A stretch of DNA of 47,643 nucleotides from Oscillospiraceae bacterium (GCA_015065865.1 SVPM01000009.1:1-47643); one strand, 5' to 3'. Shown: positions 16,493-25,034, counted from the first letter of the stretch. The notes: generated by a model not told the origin, from the sequence alone. Translations and numbers: made by a program.

Positions 16493-17170
16493 ATGGCAGT
16501 AAAGACCTATTCAAAATCCCGCGATGGCGCGGTAAAACTTTCCCCGCATTTTCAAGTACGGGAGTTCGCTTCCCCCGACAGTGACACGATAAAGATCGAC
16601 ACGAACCTTGTGGATATCTTGGAGCGGCTGTTCGACTATCTCGGCTGTTCGAAAATCATCATCACCAGCGGATACCGCACCGCCGCTTACGACAAAAAGG
16701 TGGGCGGCAACGGCAGTGGCTATCACGTGAAAGGGCAGGCGGCGGATATCAATTGCTGGTACAAGGTGAACGGCAGGGAAGAGCGGTATCACGGCGGTGT
16801 GATCTGCTGTGCTTTGCAGGAACTGGGGTGGACACGCGGCATCGGATGGATCGCAGGGAACGCGGTACACGTGGATACTCGCACCACGCGTTACTGGTTC
16901 GATGAGCAAAACGGTAACCGTTCGATCGGGAGCGATTGGTATGCATATATGGCGGCAAAAGGCCGCCGTATACCCCGCCCCGTGAAAGGCGATGTGGACG
17001 GTGACGGCAAAGTTACCTCCACCGATGCGCGCATTGCGTTGCAAGCGGCACTCGGGAAAGTGACTCTCACCGAAAAACAAAAAGTTGCCGCCGACATGAG
17101 CGGCGACGGTGCGGTAGATTCCACCGATGCACGCGAGATATTGCAACAGGTATTGGGAAAAGACGACTGA
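16493..17170 (+). CDS. M15-type peptidoglycan peptidase (endolysin) with C-terminal dockerin
   Basis: This 225-residue protein has an N-terminal M15 zinc peptidase domain: SPHFQVREFA entry motif, the metal site His78-x6-Asp85 in GYHVKGQAADI, and HVD at 126-128. It would cut peptidoglycan cross-links. Residues 166-223 form a type I dockerin, with two calcium-loop repeats GDVDGDGKVTSTDARIAL and ADMSGDGAVDSTDAREIL. Dockerins bind cohesins in cellulosomes and other surface complexes of Ruminococcaceae and Clostridium. A dockerin in the place of the usual wall-binding domain of a phage lysin is unusual. There is no signal peptide, so release would depend on the adjacent holin. Confidence 0.88.
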   Translation: MAVKTYSKSRDGAVKLSPHFQVREFASPDSDTIKIDTNLVDILERLFDYLGCSKIIITSGYRTAAYDKKVGGNGSGYHVKGQAADINCWYKVNGREERYHGGVICCALQELGWTRGIGWIAGNAVHVDTRTTRYWFDEQNGNRSIGSDWYAYMAAKGRRIPRPVKGDVDGDGKVTSTDARIALQAALGKVTLTEKQKVAADMSGDGAVDSTDAREILQQVLGKDD

Positions 17171-17195
17171 TATTAAGAAGAAAGGAAAATAAACG

Positions 17196-17342
17196 GTGTA
17201 TAACCAAACGACAGAAACCATCATTACCGCCCCCGTGTTTGAAGAGGCACACGACCCCTACGGCAACCCCCTCACCGAAACGGTCTTTACCGCGGGGGAA
17301 AGCGGCACTCTCTATCGCACCTTCGGCTATCGCGACGGTTAA
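17196..17342 (+). pseudogene. 5' piece of the Rhs/YD-repeat gene, ended by an in-frame TAA
   Basis: GTG 17196, nine bases after AAAGGA, opens a 48-codon frame that ends in TAA at 17340-17342. The same frame continues without a break into the Rhs gene (FGYRDG, stop, ETAAWEGNDL), so the TAA looks like a nonsense change (for example from CAA) in what was one longer gene. The peptide (VFEEAHDPYGNPLTETVF) already has YD-repeat character. It may now be dead, or the downstream part may restart at GTG 17373. Confidence 0.6.
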
Positions 17343-17372
17343 GAAACGGCCGCATGGGAGGGCAACGACCTC

Positions 17373-19721
17373 GTGAGCGAGAGCGACACCCGCGGGAATA
17401 TCACCCGCTACACGGTGGACGGTGTCACCTCCCGCAACGAGGAAGTGACCGACCGCCTCGGCAACAAAACGGCGTATGCTTACGACACGGCGGGTCACCT
17501 CACCCGCGTGGCAAACACGGGGGCAGACGGCACCGCCCGCGGCACGGTGGATTACACGTATGATGCGTGCGACAACCTCACCGCCATCACCCGCGGCGAC
17601 GGTATGCGGTATGCGCTGGGGTACGACCCGTTCCGCAACCTCACAAGCATCGGCGTGCAGGGCGCGGAACATCCGCTGGCGCAGTATACCTACAAAAACG
17701 GCAGCGGCCGACTCAAAGAGATCGCCTATGCCAACGGCGACAAAATGACCGCCGTCTACAACACCCAAGGTCAGTTGGCGGCGGAAAAGTGGTACGACCG
17801 CAACGATACGCTAACGGCGCATTACAAATACGTATACGACGGTGTGGGCAATCTCGTCCGTGCGATTGACATTTTGGCATCCACGGAGTATACTTATACC
17901 TACGAGGCGGGCACCCTCACCCGTGCGGCGGCGTATGCCGTGACGGTGGGTGAAAACGAGATCATTACCGCCCGCACCCTGTCCCACAGCGTGCGGTACG
18001 TGTATGACGGCGAGGGTGCGCTTGTCAAAAAAGCGTTCGTGACGGCCGATGGCACGGAACGTGTTGTTACGTTCACGAATGCGGAAAACCACACCTCTGC
18101 CACGTTTGCGGTGGGTGCAAGTGAAGTGTGCTGTCAGTCGGAAACCGACCATTTCGGCCGCAAGGTGTCGGATGCGTTGCAACTGGGTGACAATGATCTC
18201 ACCCGCACGTTTGCGTACTATGACGGTGTTCTGCCGCAGGAACACATCGACAGCGGCAAAGAACAGTCTGCCCCCACCACGCAGTTGGTGAGCAGCATCA
18301 CCTTCTCGGACGGTCGCACCCTGTCGTATGAGTACGATGCCGAGGAGCGGATCACCAAGGTGACCGACAGCGCAGGCGGCGTGACGGAGTATACTTACGA
18401 TGCGCTTGGCCAACTGCTCACCGAGCGTGTGAACGGCGCTCTCGTTAACCGTATGACCTACGACAGTTACGGTAACATCCTCACCAAAAACGGCGTGCGG
18501 TATATCTATGGCGACGGTGTGTGGAAAGATTTGCTGACATCTTACGATGGTCAAACTATCACCTACGATGCCGGGGGGAATCCTGTTGCGTATCGCGGTC
18601 ACACCCTCGCGTGGGAGAAAGGCCGCCAACTTAAGTCCTTTGACAATATCCAATATACCTACAATGCCAACGGCATTCGCACCTCGAAAACCATCAGCGG
18701 TGTTCGACACGATTACATTCTCGACGGTGCTAAAATACTCCGTGAAACGTGGGGCGAAAACGTTCTCATTCCGTTGTACGACAGCGAAGATGCGGTGTGC
18801 GGTATCGTGTACAACAACACGCCCTACTACTTCCAAAACAATCTGCAAGGGGATATTATCTCAGTTGCGGATGCCACGGGTAATATCGTTGCGCGCTACA
18901 CCTACGATGCGTGGGGCGTGTGCACCATCACGCAGGACACGACCGCGTGCGGTATTGCCGCAGTCAACCCCTACCGCTATCGCGGCTACTACTACGATGC
19001 GGAAACGGGGCTCTACCTAACAGGTACAAGATACTACGATCCCGAAATTGGTAGGTTCATTAGTGCGGATAGCGTGATTTCTGGTTTGGAAAATATGGCT
19101 TGCCATAATTCAGGGAATTTGTTTTCGTATTGCATGAACAATGCCGTGAATTACAAAGATTCTACCGGATTTAAAGCGGTTCTTACGGCTACTATGATAT
19201 GTCCAAGCAACATAAAAAAATCAATAAAAAACTCAGGTCTTTCCGGAAAATATTGGGCAACGATGGATCATTATGTCGGCTGGTGTCATTCCGGGCAATA
19301 TTTGGTATTTCGCTTTAATGAGGTAATAACGGCATCATGGAACAGAAGAACAGATTGTTACGTTATTGGGATGAGAAAGGACAAATGGGAGAGATATCTT
19401 CAGCGAAAAGAAAGGTTGCGTAGTTATTTTTCAGATCTTTTAGGTGTGTTTGGAGAAGTGCTTTCCGGCGATGTTGGCCTTTATCTTACAGTGGCAAGTA
19501 TGGTTTTACCTATGTTAAGTTCTTCTTTTGAGAGATATGTCAAAGAGCAACTGGGTTTGGCAATTAGAAACGACGGTAAAAAGTGCGGTAGTAACGATGT
19601 AGCGTACATTACTATATGTGCCGTTTCGCAAGACTCATTTTATAGAAAGACATTACCGTGGTTAAAAAAAGCTTGGTGTCCGGGTTTTACTTACCAAGCA
19701 AACGCTTATAGGTATCATTAA
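17373..19721 (+). CDS. Rhs/YD-repeat protein with variable C-terminal toxin-like region
   Basis: This 782-residue protein carries many YD repeats (e.g. YTYDACDNLTAITRGDGMRY, YEYDAEERITKVTDSAGG) that build a hollow beta shell, and ends its core with the Rhs signature YYDPEIGRFISADS. The C-terminal ~180 residues after DSTGFK differ: the DNA becomes AT-richer with other codon choices from about 19.05 kb. This is the pattern of polymorphic toxins whose tips are swapped by recombination. I do not recognise the tip; it has a hydrophobic stretch (GLYLTVASMVLPMLSS). GGGAGGG at 17356-17362, ten bases before GTG 17373, allows internal initiation. The protein is short for Rhs, lacks an obvious secretion signal, and probably lost its N-terminus. 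Confidence 0.8.
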   Translation: MSESDTRGNITRYTVDGVTSRNEEVTDRLGNKTAYAYDTAGHLTRVANTGADGTARGTVDYTYDACDNLTAITRGDGMRYALGYDPFRNLTSIGVQGAEHPLAQYTYKNGSGRLKEIAYANGDKMTAVYNTQGQLAAEKWYDRNDTLTAHYKYVYDGVGNLVRAIDILASTEYTYTYEAGTLTRAAAYAVTVGENEIITARTLSHSVRYVYDGEGALVKKAFVTADGTERVVTFTNAENHTSATFAVGASEVCCQSETDHFGRKVSDALQLGDNDLTRTFAYYDGVLPQEHIDSGKEQSAPTTQLVSSITFSDGRTLSYEYDAEERITKVTDSAGGVTEYTYDALGQLLTERVNGALVNRMTYDSYGNILTKNGVRYIYGDGVWKDLLTSYDGQTITYDAGGNPVAYRGHTLAWEKGRQLKSFDNIQYTYNANGIRTSKTISGVRHDYILDGAKILRETWGENVLIPLYDSEDAVCGIVYNNTPYYFQNNLQGDIISVADATGNIVARYTYDAWGVCTITQDTTACGIAAVNPYRYRGYYYDAETGLYLTGTRYYDPEIGRFISADSVISGLENMACHNSGNLFSYCMNNAVNYKDSTGFKAVLTATMICPSNIKKSIKNSGLSGKYWATMDHYVGWCHSGQYLVFRFNEVITASWNRRTDCYVIGMRKDKWERYLQRKERLRSYFSDLLGVFGEVLSGDVGLYLTVASMVLPMLSSSFERYVKEQLGLAIRNDGKKCGSNDVAYITICAVSQDSFYRKTLPWLKKAWCPGFTYQANAYRYH

Positions 19722-19736
19722 GAAGGAGTGTATGAT

Positions 19737-20477
19737 TTGAAACGCGTTAAAGAAGCTCCCAAGCAATATATAGGAAAGCTGATCGGCATCGTTTTGTTGG
19801 CACTGGCCACGATGTGGGGGTCGCTTTGGGTCTTACGCAGTGAGATTCGTCCTCATACCGGTCAAGAGTCGGCGGAACGGTTTGCTCGATTTTCCCAAGA
19901 GGTCGATGCCATATTGGCATCTTACGGAATAGATACGAAAGAACACGCGACCGTAACCGGCGCAGACCGGGGCGATGAACATACTTCATTACAGGGGTGT
20001 ATATTGCTGGAGGGCGGATATCAGCTTTATTACCAATTAGATGGAGGCCGAGAAGATGAGAGAGATAATGAATGGGTGTGGTGTAAACTGATTTCTCCGC
20101 TGCAAGACTCGGCTGTAGACACGGAAATCGATCTCAACGACGAGCGATTGGCACCGTTTTTTGAGGTCGCTCGGTGTTTGTCCAACACCTGTTCGGAGAA
20201 ACGGTTGAAATCTCGTGCAGCCACGCAGCAGAAACGGTTGTTTCGCTATGTAAAGGAAGAACCGGATGAAGTGGAAAGATCATATATCGGTAATGCTGCG
20301 GAAACCATTTTGGTGAAAGACCCAGACTACGAGCATGAAGGATTTTCGTGTAGACATTACAGAGATTCGAGGTCATACTGCTTAGGGGTTAGGGTTGCTG
20401 TTGAGAGTCATGTGTACCGATATAAAGAGCAATATTATTCCACAGTGGAAATCATAAGCGAGCTAAATCGTGCCTAA
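19737..20477 (+). CDS. Membrane-anchored protein of unknown function, candidate immunity protein for the Rhs tip
   Basis: A 246-residue protein with one N-terminal membrane helix (IGIVLLALATMWGSLWVL, residues about 18-35) followed by an acidic extracytoplasmic domain. TTG 19737 is taken as start because AGGAG (19724-19728) stands eight bases upstream; the GTG at 19728 overlaps that site. It directly follows the Rhs toxin-like tip with 15 bases between, shares its AT-rich composition and is followed by a terminator, which is the usual place for an immunity gene. No known immunity family is recognised, so the role is inferred from position alone. Confidence 0.55.
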   Translation: MKRVKEAPKQYIGKLIGIVLLALATMWGSLWVLRSEIRPHTGQESAERFARFSQEVDAILASYGIDTKEHATVTGADRGDEHTSLQGCILLEGGYQLYYQLDGGREDERDNEWVWCKLISPLQDSAVDTEIDLNDERLAPFFEVARCLSNTCSEKRLKSRAATQQKRLFRYVKEEPDEVERSYIGNAAETILVKDPDYEHEGFSCRHYRDSRSYCLGVRVAVESHVYRYKEQYYSTVEIISELNRA

Positions 20478-20525
20478 CGCAAGTGTAAACGGTGTTCGCT
20501 TTGCGTTGTAAGATTTCCTAATGTC

Positions 20526-20561
20526 GGGACTGTCGCATTTAGCGGCGGTCCCTTTTCTTTT
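20526..20561 (+). terminator. Intrinsic terminator after the Rhs locus
   Basis: An 11-bp stem from GGGACTGTCGC (20526-20536) to GCGGCGGTCCC (20542-20552), with two G-U pairs and an ATTTA loop, followed by TTTTCTTTT. Confidence 0.85.
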
Positions 20562-20598
20562 CCTTTCGCTGAGGGGAGGAACTTCGAAAGCGGTCGTA

Positions 20599-20627
20599 TT
20601 GACAAAAAAACGATAAAGCGGTATACT
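20599..20627 (+). promoter_or_regulatory. Promoter of the glycosyltransferase-flippase operon
   Basis: TTGACA (20599-20604), 17-base spacer, TATACT (20622-20627); about 35 bases before the start codon at 20665. Confidence 0.85.
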
Positions 20628-20664
20628 ATCTCTAATAATATACACCAGACGTAAGAGGTGCATT

Positions 20665-21798
20665 ATGAGTAAGATCGTATATCTCGGACATTACGATATT
20701 GACGGTCAACGTGCGGCAGGTTCACCTGCGGCGGGGACTATGTTGCGGTATATTCTGTCGGTCCTTATGAAAACGGGGAAACCGGTCACGGTAATCTCGC
20801 ACACCTATCCGAAAGACGGTGCGGCCGCACCGCGCGAGTGCCGCCGAGAGGACGGATATGACCTTGTGTTGCCTGCCACATTGCGTAAGAGTCGCAATCC
20901 CTTGATGCGCTGGCTGCGTGAACAGCACCACCGTCGGGAGTTGGAACGGATGTTGGAAGAACAGGTGCAAGACGGCGACACGTTGGTGGTGTATCACTCG
21001 CTGTTGTTTATGCGCGCGGTGCAACGGTTGCGTAAACGGCGGGATTTTCGCTTGGTGTTGCAGACGTGTGAGATATATTCGGATGTGATCGGTGATACGG
21101 CGGGGCGTGCCGCAGAGATCGCGTACATTCAAACGGCGGATGCGTATATTTTTGCCTCGGATATGATGGAGAAGATGCTGAATACCGCGCATAAGCCGTA
21201 TGCCGTGTGTCTTGGAACGTATAATGCTGCGGAAAGTGTCAAGGATTCGTTTGGTGACGGTAAAGTACACTGCGTGTATGCCGGCACGCTCGAGCCGCGC
21301 AAAGGGGCACTCGTGGCGGCATCGGCGGCGGCGTTCCTGCCGGAGAATTATCACATTCACATTTTGGGCTTCGGTGTGGGGAACAACGCCGAGGCGGAAG
21401 TGGACGGTATGCGTGCACACGTCCAAGCAGTCAACGCCGAGGGCGGCGCCACGGTGACGTATGACGGCTGTTTGCGCGGCGAGGAGTACACGCAGTTCGT
21501 GCAAAAGTGCGATATCGGTCTCAGCCCGCAAGACCCCGAAGCGGCGTTCAACGCCACCTCTTTCCCTTCAAAGATACTTTCCTATATGGCGAGCGGACTG
21601 CGGGTGGTGAGCATTCGTATTCCCTCTATTGATACCTCTGCACTGGGTAAGTATATGTATTTTTATGAGGAGCAAACGCCCAAAGCGATTGCGGACGCCG
21701 TTTTGCAGGTGGATGTGACCGATGGGTATAACGGACAGGCCGTGTTGCGACAGTTGAACGAGCAGTTCCACCGCGCACTGTGTGAGGTGCTGGCATGA
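20665..21798 (+). CDS. Glycosyltransferase, GT4-like
   Basis: This 377-residue cytoplasmic glycosyltransferase has the two-domain GT-B plan. The N-terminal half is a Rossmann-like domain (IVYLGHYDIDGQRAAGSPAAGTML; VISHTYP). The C-terminal half begins at VHCVYAGTLEPRKGALVAASAA, the usual nucleotide-sugar-domain entry, and contains ISPQDP-like LSPQDPEAAFNATSFPSKILSY, the family's EX7E-equivalent region with an altered first acid. It would add a sugar to a lipid-linked or surface glycan. The next gene is a polysaccharide flippase-like protein that overlaps by four bases, so both probably serve one surface polysaccharide. Confidence 0.83.
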   Translation: MSKIVYLGHYDIDGQRAAGSPAAGTMLRYILSVLMKTGKPVTVISHTYPKDGAAAPRECRREDGYDLVLPATLRKSRNPLMRWLREQHHRRELERMLEEQVQDGDTLVVYHSLLFMRAVQRLRKRRDFRLVLQTCEIYSDVIGDTAGRAAEIAYIQTADAYIFASDMMEKMLNTAHKPYAVCLGTYNAAESVKDSFGDGKVHCVYAGTLEPRKGALVAASAAAFLPENYHIHILGFGVGNNAEAEVDGMRAHVQAVNAEGGATVTYDGCLRGEEYTQFVQKCDIGLSPQDPEAAFNATSFPSKILSYMASGLRVVSIRIPSIDTSALGKYMYFYEEQTPKAIADAVLQVDVTDGYNGQAVLRQLNEQFHRALCEVLA

Positions 21799-23141
21799 TA
21801 AAGAAGATCAAACGGCTGCTCGGAACGGCCAACAATAAGATCGTGGTATTTAACACACTGGGCGCGTTTGTCGTAAAAGGCGCGTCGCTGATGGTGTCGC
21901 TTATCACCACCCCCGCCTATATTCGCTATTTCGACAACAACGAGGTGCTGGGCATTTGGTATACTATGCTGTCGGTGCTGTTGTGGTTTTTAAACTTTGA
22001 CCTCGGTATCGGCAACGGTATACGCAACCGCTTGGTGAGGGACTTTTCCGCCAAAGATACGCAATCGGCGCGGGTGACCGTTTCGTCGGGTATGTTTATG
22101 AGTGCGCTGGTGTCGTTGGCGTTGCTTTTGTTGGGTGCGGTGCTGATCTTTTTGGTGGATCTGCAGTCACTGTATAACATTGAAGCAACGATCGTTTCGT
22201 ACCGTGCGTTGCTGTTTTCAACGATCTGTGTGTTCGTAGCGATCGTGCTGCGCTTTTTCCTTACCACCGTTTCCGCGGTGTTTTATGCACTGCAACAATC
22301 GTCGGTGAACAATTTCCTGCACCTGTGCTCCACCATATTACAATTGGTATTTGTGCTGGTGATGGATTTCGGCTCGCCCGAACGCAATTTGGTTGCACTT
22401 TCGCTTTCCTACATTGCGGCGGCCAATCTGCCGACCGTGATCGGCGGTTTCATTATCTTTGCCAAAAAGTTGAAAGACAGCCGCCCGAGTATTCGTTATA
22501 TCGAAAAAGAGCGCGCCCGTTCGGTGATGAACGTCGGTATGGTGTTTTTTGCCTGCCAGATTTTCTATATGCTGCTGATCAACAGCAACGAGGTGCTGAT
22601 CACCTCGCTGTACGATCCCGCTTATACGACGGAATACTCCTTTTATCACAAGTTGACCACGCTGGTCTCCACGGTGGTGACCCTCACGATGGCGCCGCTC
22701 TGGTCGGTGGTGACCAAGGCACAGGCGGAAGGGGATTTCCGCTGGTTGTGGAAATTGTATTCTAAACTGAAGTGGTTCGGATGGGGCGCCGTCTTGTTGC
22801 AATTTGCATTCGTTCCGTTTATGCAGATCGTGATGGACGTCTGGCTTTCCGAAAACACCATTCAGGTCAATTACGTGACGGCGTTGATCTTCGCCTTCTT
22901 CTCCGGCACCTTTCTGTACAGCGGCGTGCTGTCGGCCGTTACTTGCGGTCTGGCGCGTATGCGGGTGCAAATGATCTGTTACGGCGGCGGCACGGTGCTG
23001 AAATTTGTGCTGGCGTTCGTGTTGCAAAAGATGGGGCTTCCGTGGTATTCGGTGGTGCTGACGACCGGCTTGGTGTTGTTGCCGTACTGCGTGGCACAAC
23101 AGATCGCACTCAACCGTTATATTCGTTCCAAGATGCAATAA
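21795..23141 (+). CDS. Polysaccharide flippase-like membrane protein (Wzx/MATE-type)
   Basis: This 448-residue integral membrane protein has about twelve hydrophobic helices and the N-terminal layout of Wzx/O-antigen flippases (NTLGAFVVKGASLMVSLITTPAYIRYF). Such proteins move lipid-linked oligosaccharides across the membrane. The ATG overlaps the stop of the glycosyltransferase (ATGA). The family also contains lipid II flippases, but the neighbouring transferase favours a surface-polysaccharide role. The stop codon lies within the arm of a bidirectional terminator. Confidence 0.85.
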   Translation: MIKKIKRLLGTANNKIVVFNTLGAFVVKGASLMVSLITTPAYIRYFDNNEVLGIWYTMLSVLLWFLNFDLGIGNGIRNRLVRDFSAKDTQSARVTVSSGMFMSALVSLALLLLGAVLIFLVDLQSLYNIEATIVSYRALLFSTICVFVAIVLRFFLTTVSAVFYALQQSSVNNFLHLCSTILQLVFVLVMDFGSPERNLVALSLSYIAAANLPTVIGGFIIFAKKLKDSRPSIRYIEKERARSVMNVGMVFFACQIFYMLLINSNEVLITSLYDPAYTTEYSFYHKLTTLVSTVVTLTMAPLWSVVTKAQAEGDFRWLWKLYSKLKWFGWGAVLLQFAFVPFMQIVMDVWLSENTIQVNYVTALIFAFFSGTFLYSGVLSAVTCGLARMRVQMICYGGGTVLKFVLAFVLQKMGLPWYSVVLTTGLVLLPYCVAQQIALNRYIRSKMQ

Positions 23142-23166
23142 AAAAAGAGCCGTAAGGCTCTTTTTT
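23141..23166. terminator. Bidirectional terminator between convergent genes
   Basis: AAAAAAGAGCC, GTAA loop, GGCTCTTTTTT. It serves the flippase on the plus strand and the deacetylase on the minus strand, and touches both stop codons. Confidence 0.92.
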
Positions 23167-23963
23167 TATGCTTCGATCAGTTCGGTGATGGGGGCGAAAC
23201 GGTAGCCCGCTTCTTTCCATCGGGTGAGCAGTTCATCCAGTATGGCGGCGTTGGTGGCGGAGGTGCTGTGAAGAAGTACCACGGCACCGTTGTGCATACG
23301 CGGCAGGAGTTTTTGAAATGCCTCCTCGGCGTCGGGTTGGTTGTCTTGATACCAATCCACGTAGGCGAGGCTCCAAAACACGGTGGCGTAACCGAGTTCT
23401 TTTGCCATTTGCAGGTTTTGCACGCTGTATTTTCCCTGCGGCGGGCGGTAGATCTTCGGCATATCCTGCCCCGTGATCTCTTTGTACTTGGTTTCGGTCT
23501 CGGCCAGTTCCGCCGTGAAGGCTTCCCGTGTGCCGATGGCCGACATATCCGGATGATGATAGGTGTGGTTGCCCACGGTGTGGCCCTCGGCCACCATACG
23601 GCGCACAAGGTCGGGTGCGGTCTCAAGGTAGTTACCCACCAAAAAGAACGCGGCAGGTACGTCGTGTTTTTTCAGCGTATCCAAAATCGCGGGGGTGTGC
23701 CCGTTTTCAAATCCGGCATCAAAGGTGAGATAGATCACCTTTTCGTCACGGCCGAGAAAATAGGCGTTGTAGGTTTCCAGTTCCTCTGCCGTGGCGTTGC
23801 CGCGCGGCGGCTCGCCCGCGGTGTGGAAAGACAGCCCCCAGTTGGAGATCTCTGCTGCGGCGGGCGTGCGATCGGCCGTGAGCGCAAAGAGCGGCACGGC
23901 AATCAGTAAAACGGCACAGAGCAAAGCGGCGATCCAATGCCGCCGACGAATGACGATGATCAT
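23166..23963 (-). CDS. Polysaccharide deacetylase, PdaA-like
   Basis: This 265-residue exported or membrane-anchored NodB-fold deacetylase would remove acetyl groups from a glycan, by similarity to PdaA the N-acetylmuramic acid of spore-cortex peptidoglycan. The N-terminus has a basic start then a hydrophobic helix (WIALLCAVLLIAVPLFAL) acting as signal or anchor. NodB motifs are visible: TFDAGFEN (the catalytic-base position), HTYHHP (metal histidines), RPPQGKYS, and LLHSTS near the end. The NWGLSFHTAGEPP segment is typical of the PdaA group. Its ribosome site GAGGGG lies inside a hairpin shared with the galE terminator. Confidence 0.87.
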   Translation of the reverse strand: MIIVIRRRHWIAALLCAVLLIAVPLFALTADRTPAAAEISNWGLSFHTAGEPPRGNATAEELETYNAYFLGRDEKVIYLTFDAGFENGHTPAILDTLKKHDVPAAFFLVGNYLETAPDLVRRMVAEGHTVGNHTYHHPDMSAIGTREAFTAELAETETKYKEITGQDMPKIYRPPQGKYSVQNLQMAKELGYATVFWSLAYVDWYQDNQPDAEEAFQKLLPRMHNGAVVLLHSTSATNAAILDELLTRWKEAGYRFAPITELIEA

Positions 23964-23968
23964 AAAAA

Positions 23969-24007
23969 CAACCCCTCTCGCTCATACTTATGAACGGAGG
24001 GGCTTGT
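23969..24007 (-). terminator. Hairpin ending galE and covering the deacetylase ribosome site
   Basis: Read on the minus strand, CCCCTCCGTTCATA pairs with TATGAGCGAGAGGGG around a two-base AG loop; the stem has one bulge and is extended by AACAA/TTGTT, and TTTTT follows. It has the form of an intrinsic terminator for galE, while its 3' arm holds the GAGGGG that is the only good ribosome site for the deacetylase. Confidence 0.7.
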
Positions 24008-24020
24008 TAATTCGCAAATT

Positions 24021-25034
24021 TTATTCGCTGTAACCCATCGGGTTTTCGGATTGCCATTTCCACGCATCGCGGCACATATCGTCCACGTTGCGGGTGGCTT
24101 CCCACCCGAGCAGTTTACGCGCCTTTTCGGTGGCGGCATAACACTCCGGCAGGTCGCCTGCGCGGCGGGGAGCAATGACATACGGCAGGTCTTTGCCGTA
24201 CACCTTTTCAAACGCGTGCACCAACTCCAGCACACTGGTGCCGCGCCCCGTGCCGAGGTTGATGGCTTCGGCACCGGTGTGGCTGCGAGCATATTCCACC
24301 GCTTTGACGTGGCCGAGTGCCAAGTCTACCACGTGGATGTAATCGCGGATACCCGTGCCGTCGGGGGTGGGGTAATCGTTGCCGTAGACCGACAGTTTTT
24401 CGCGGCGGCCGACCGCCACCTGCAGCACATACGGCATCAGGTTGTTCGGAATACCGTTCGGGTCTTCACCGATACGGCCGCTTTCATGCGAGCCGATGGG
24501 GTTGAAGTAACGCAACAGTACCACGCTCCATTCGGGGTCGGAGGTGCACAAGTCACGCAGGATCTCTTCCACCATATACTTGGTGCGACCGTAGGGGTTG
24601 GTCACGTCGCCAACCGGCATATCCTCGGTATACGGCACGGGGTTGCGCCCGTACACGGTGGCGGAGGAACTGAACACAATGCGTTTTACGCCGTATCGGT
24701 TCATCACACGGCACAGGGTGACGGTGCCGCCGACGTTGTTATCAAAATAGAGGAGCGGTTTTTCCACCGATTCACCCACCGCTTTCAAACCGGCAAAATG
24801 AATGACCGTATCAATGGTGTTTTCCTCAAAAATACGGCAGAGAGCCGCTTCATCGCGGATATCCGCCTCATAAAACTTGATCTTGGTATTGCAGAGTTCT
24901 TCCACACGGTGCAAAGGTTCGGGCTTGGAGTTGTAGAAGTTATCCAACACAACGATATCCTGTCCGGCTTTGATCAGTTCCAAACAGGTATGACTGCCGA
25001 TGTAACCGCAACCACCCGTGATAAGAATTGCCAT
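24021..25034 (-). CDS. galE: UDP-glucose 4-epimerase
   Basis: This 337-residue NAD-dependent enzyme interconverts UDP-glucose and UDP-galactose. The N-terminus is MAILITGGCGYIGSHTC (GxxGxxG dinucleotide site). The catalytic set is present: SSSATVYG for the Ser/Thr and YGRTKYMVE for the Tyr-x3-Lys. Other GalE hallmarks are the RYFNPIGSH segment and DYIHVVDLA. The start ATG at 25034 is preceded by GGGGAGG and by a clear promoter, so longer upstream frames are not used. It likely feeds the surface polysaccharide genes nearby. Confidence 0.95.
   Translation of the reverse strand: MAILITGGCGYIGSHTCLELIKAGQDIVVLDNFYNSKPEPLHRVEELCNTKIKFYEADIRDEAALCRIFEENTIDTVIHFAGLKAVGESVEKPLLYFDNNVGGTVTLCRVMNRYGVKRIVFSSSATVYGRNPVPYTEDMPVGDVTNPYGRTKYMVEEILRDLCTSDPEWSVVLLRYFNPIGSHESGRIGEDPNGIPNNLMPYVLQVAVGRREKLSVYGNDYPTPDGTGIRDYIHVVDLALGHVKAVEYARSHTGAEAINLGTGRGTSVLELVHAFEKVYGKDLPYVIAPRRAGDLPECYAATEKARKLLGWEATRNVDDMCRDAWKWQSENPMGYSE

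Noticed and set aside
17340-17342. Stop-codon recoding or read-through in the Rhs gene
   Set aside because: No recoding signal or UGA context is present; a TAA in a YD-repeat gene with a plausible restart is better explained by a nonsense change.
4890-20560. Clear prophage attachment-site repeats
   Set aside because: No convincing direct repeat flanks the phage-like cassette or the cassette plus the Rhs locus by eye; a computed search would be decisive.
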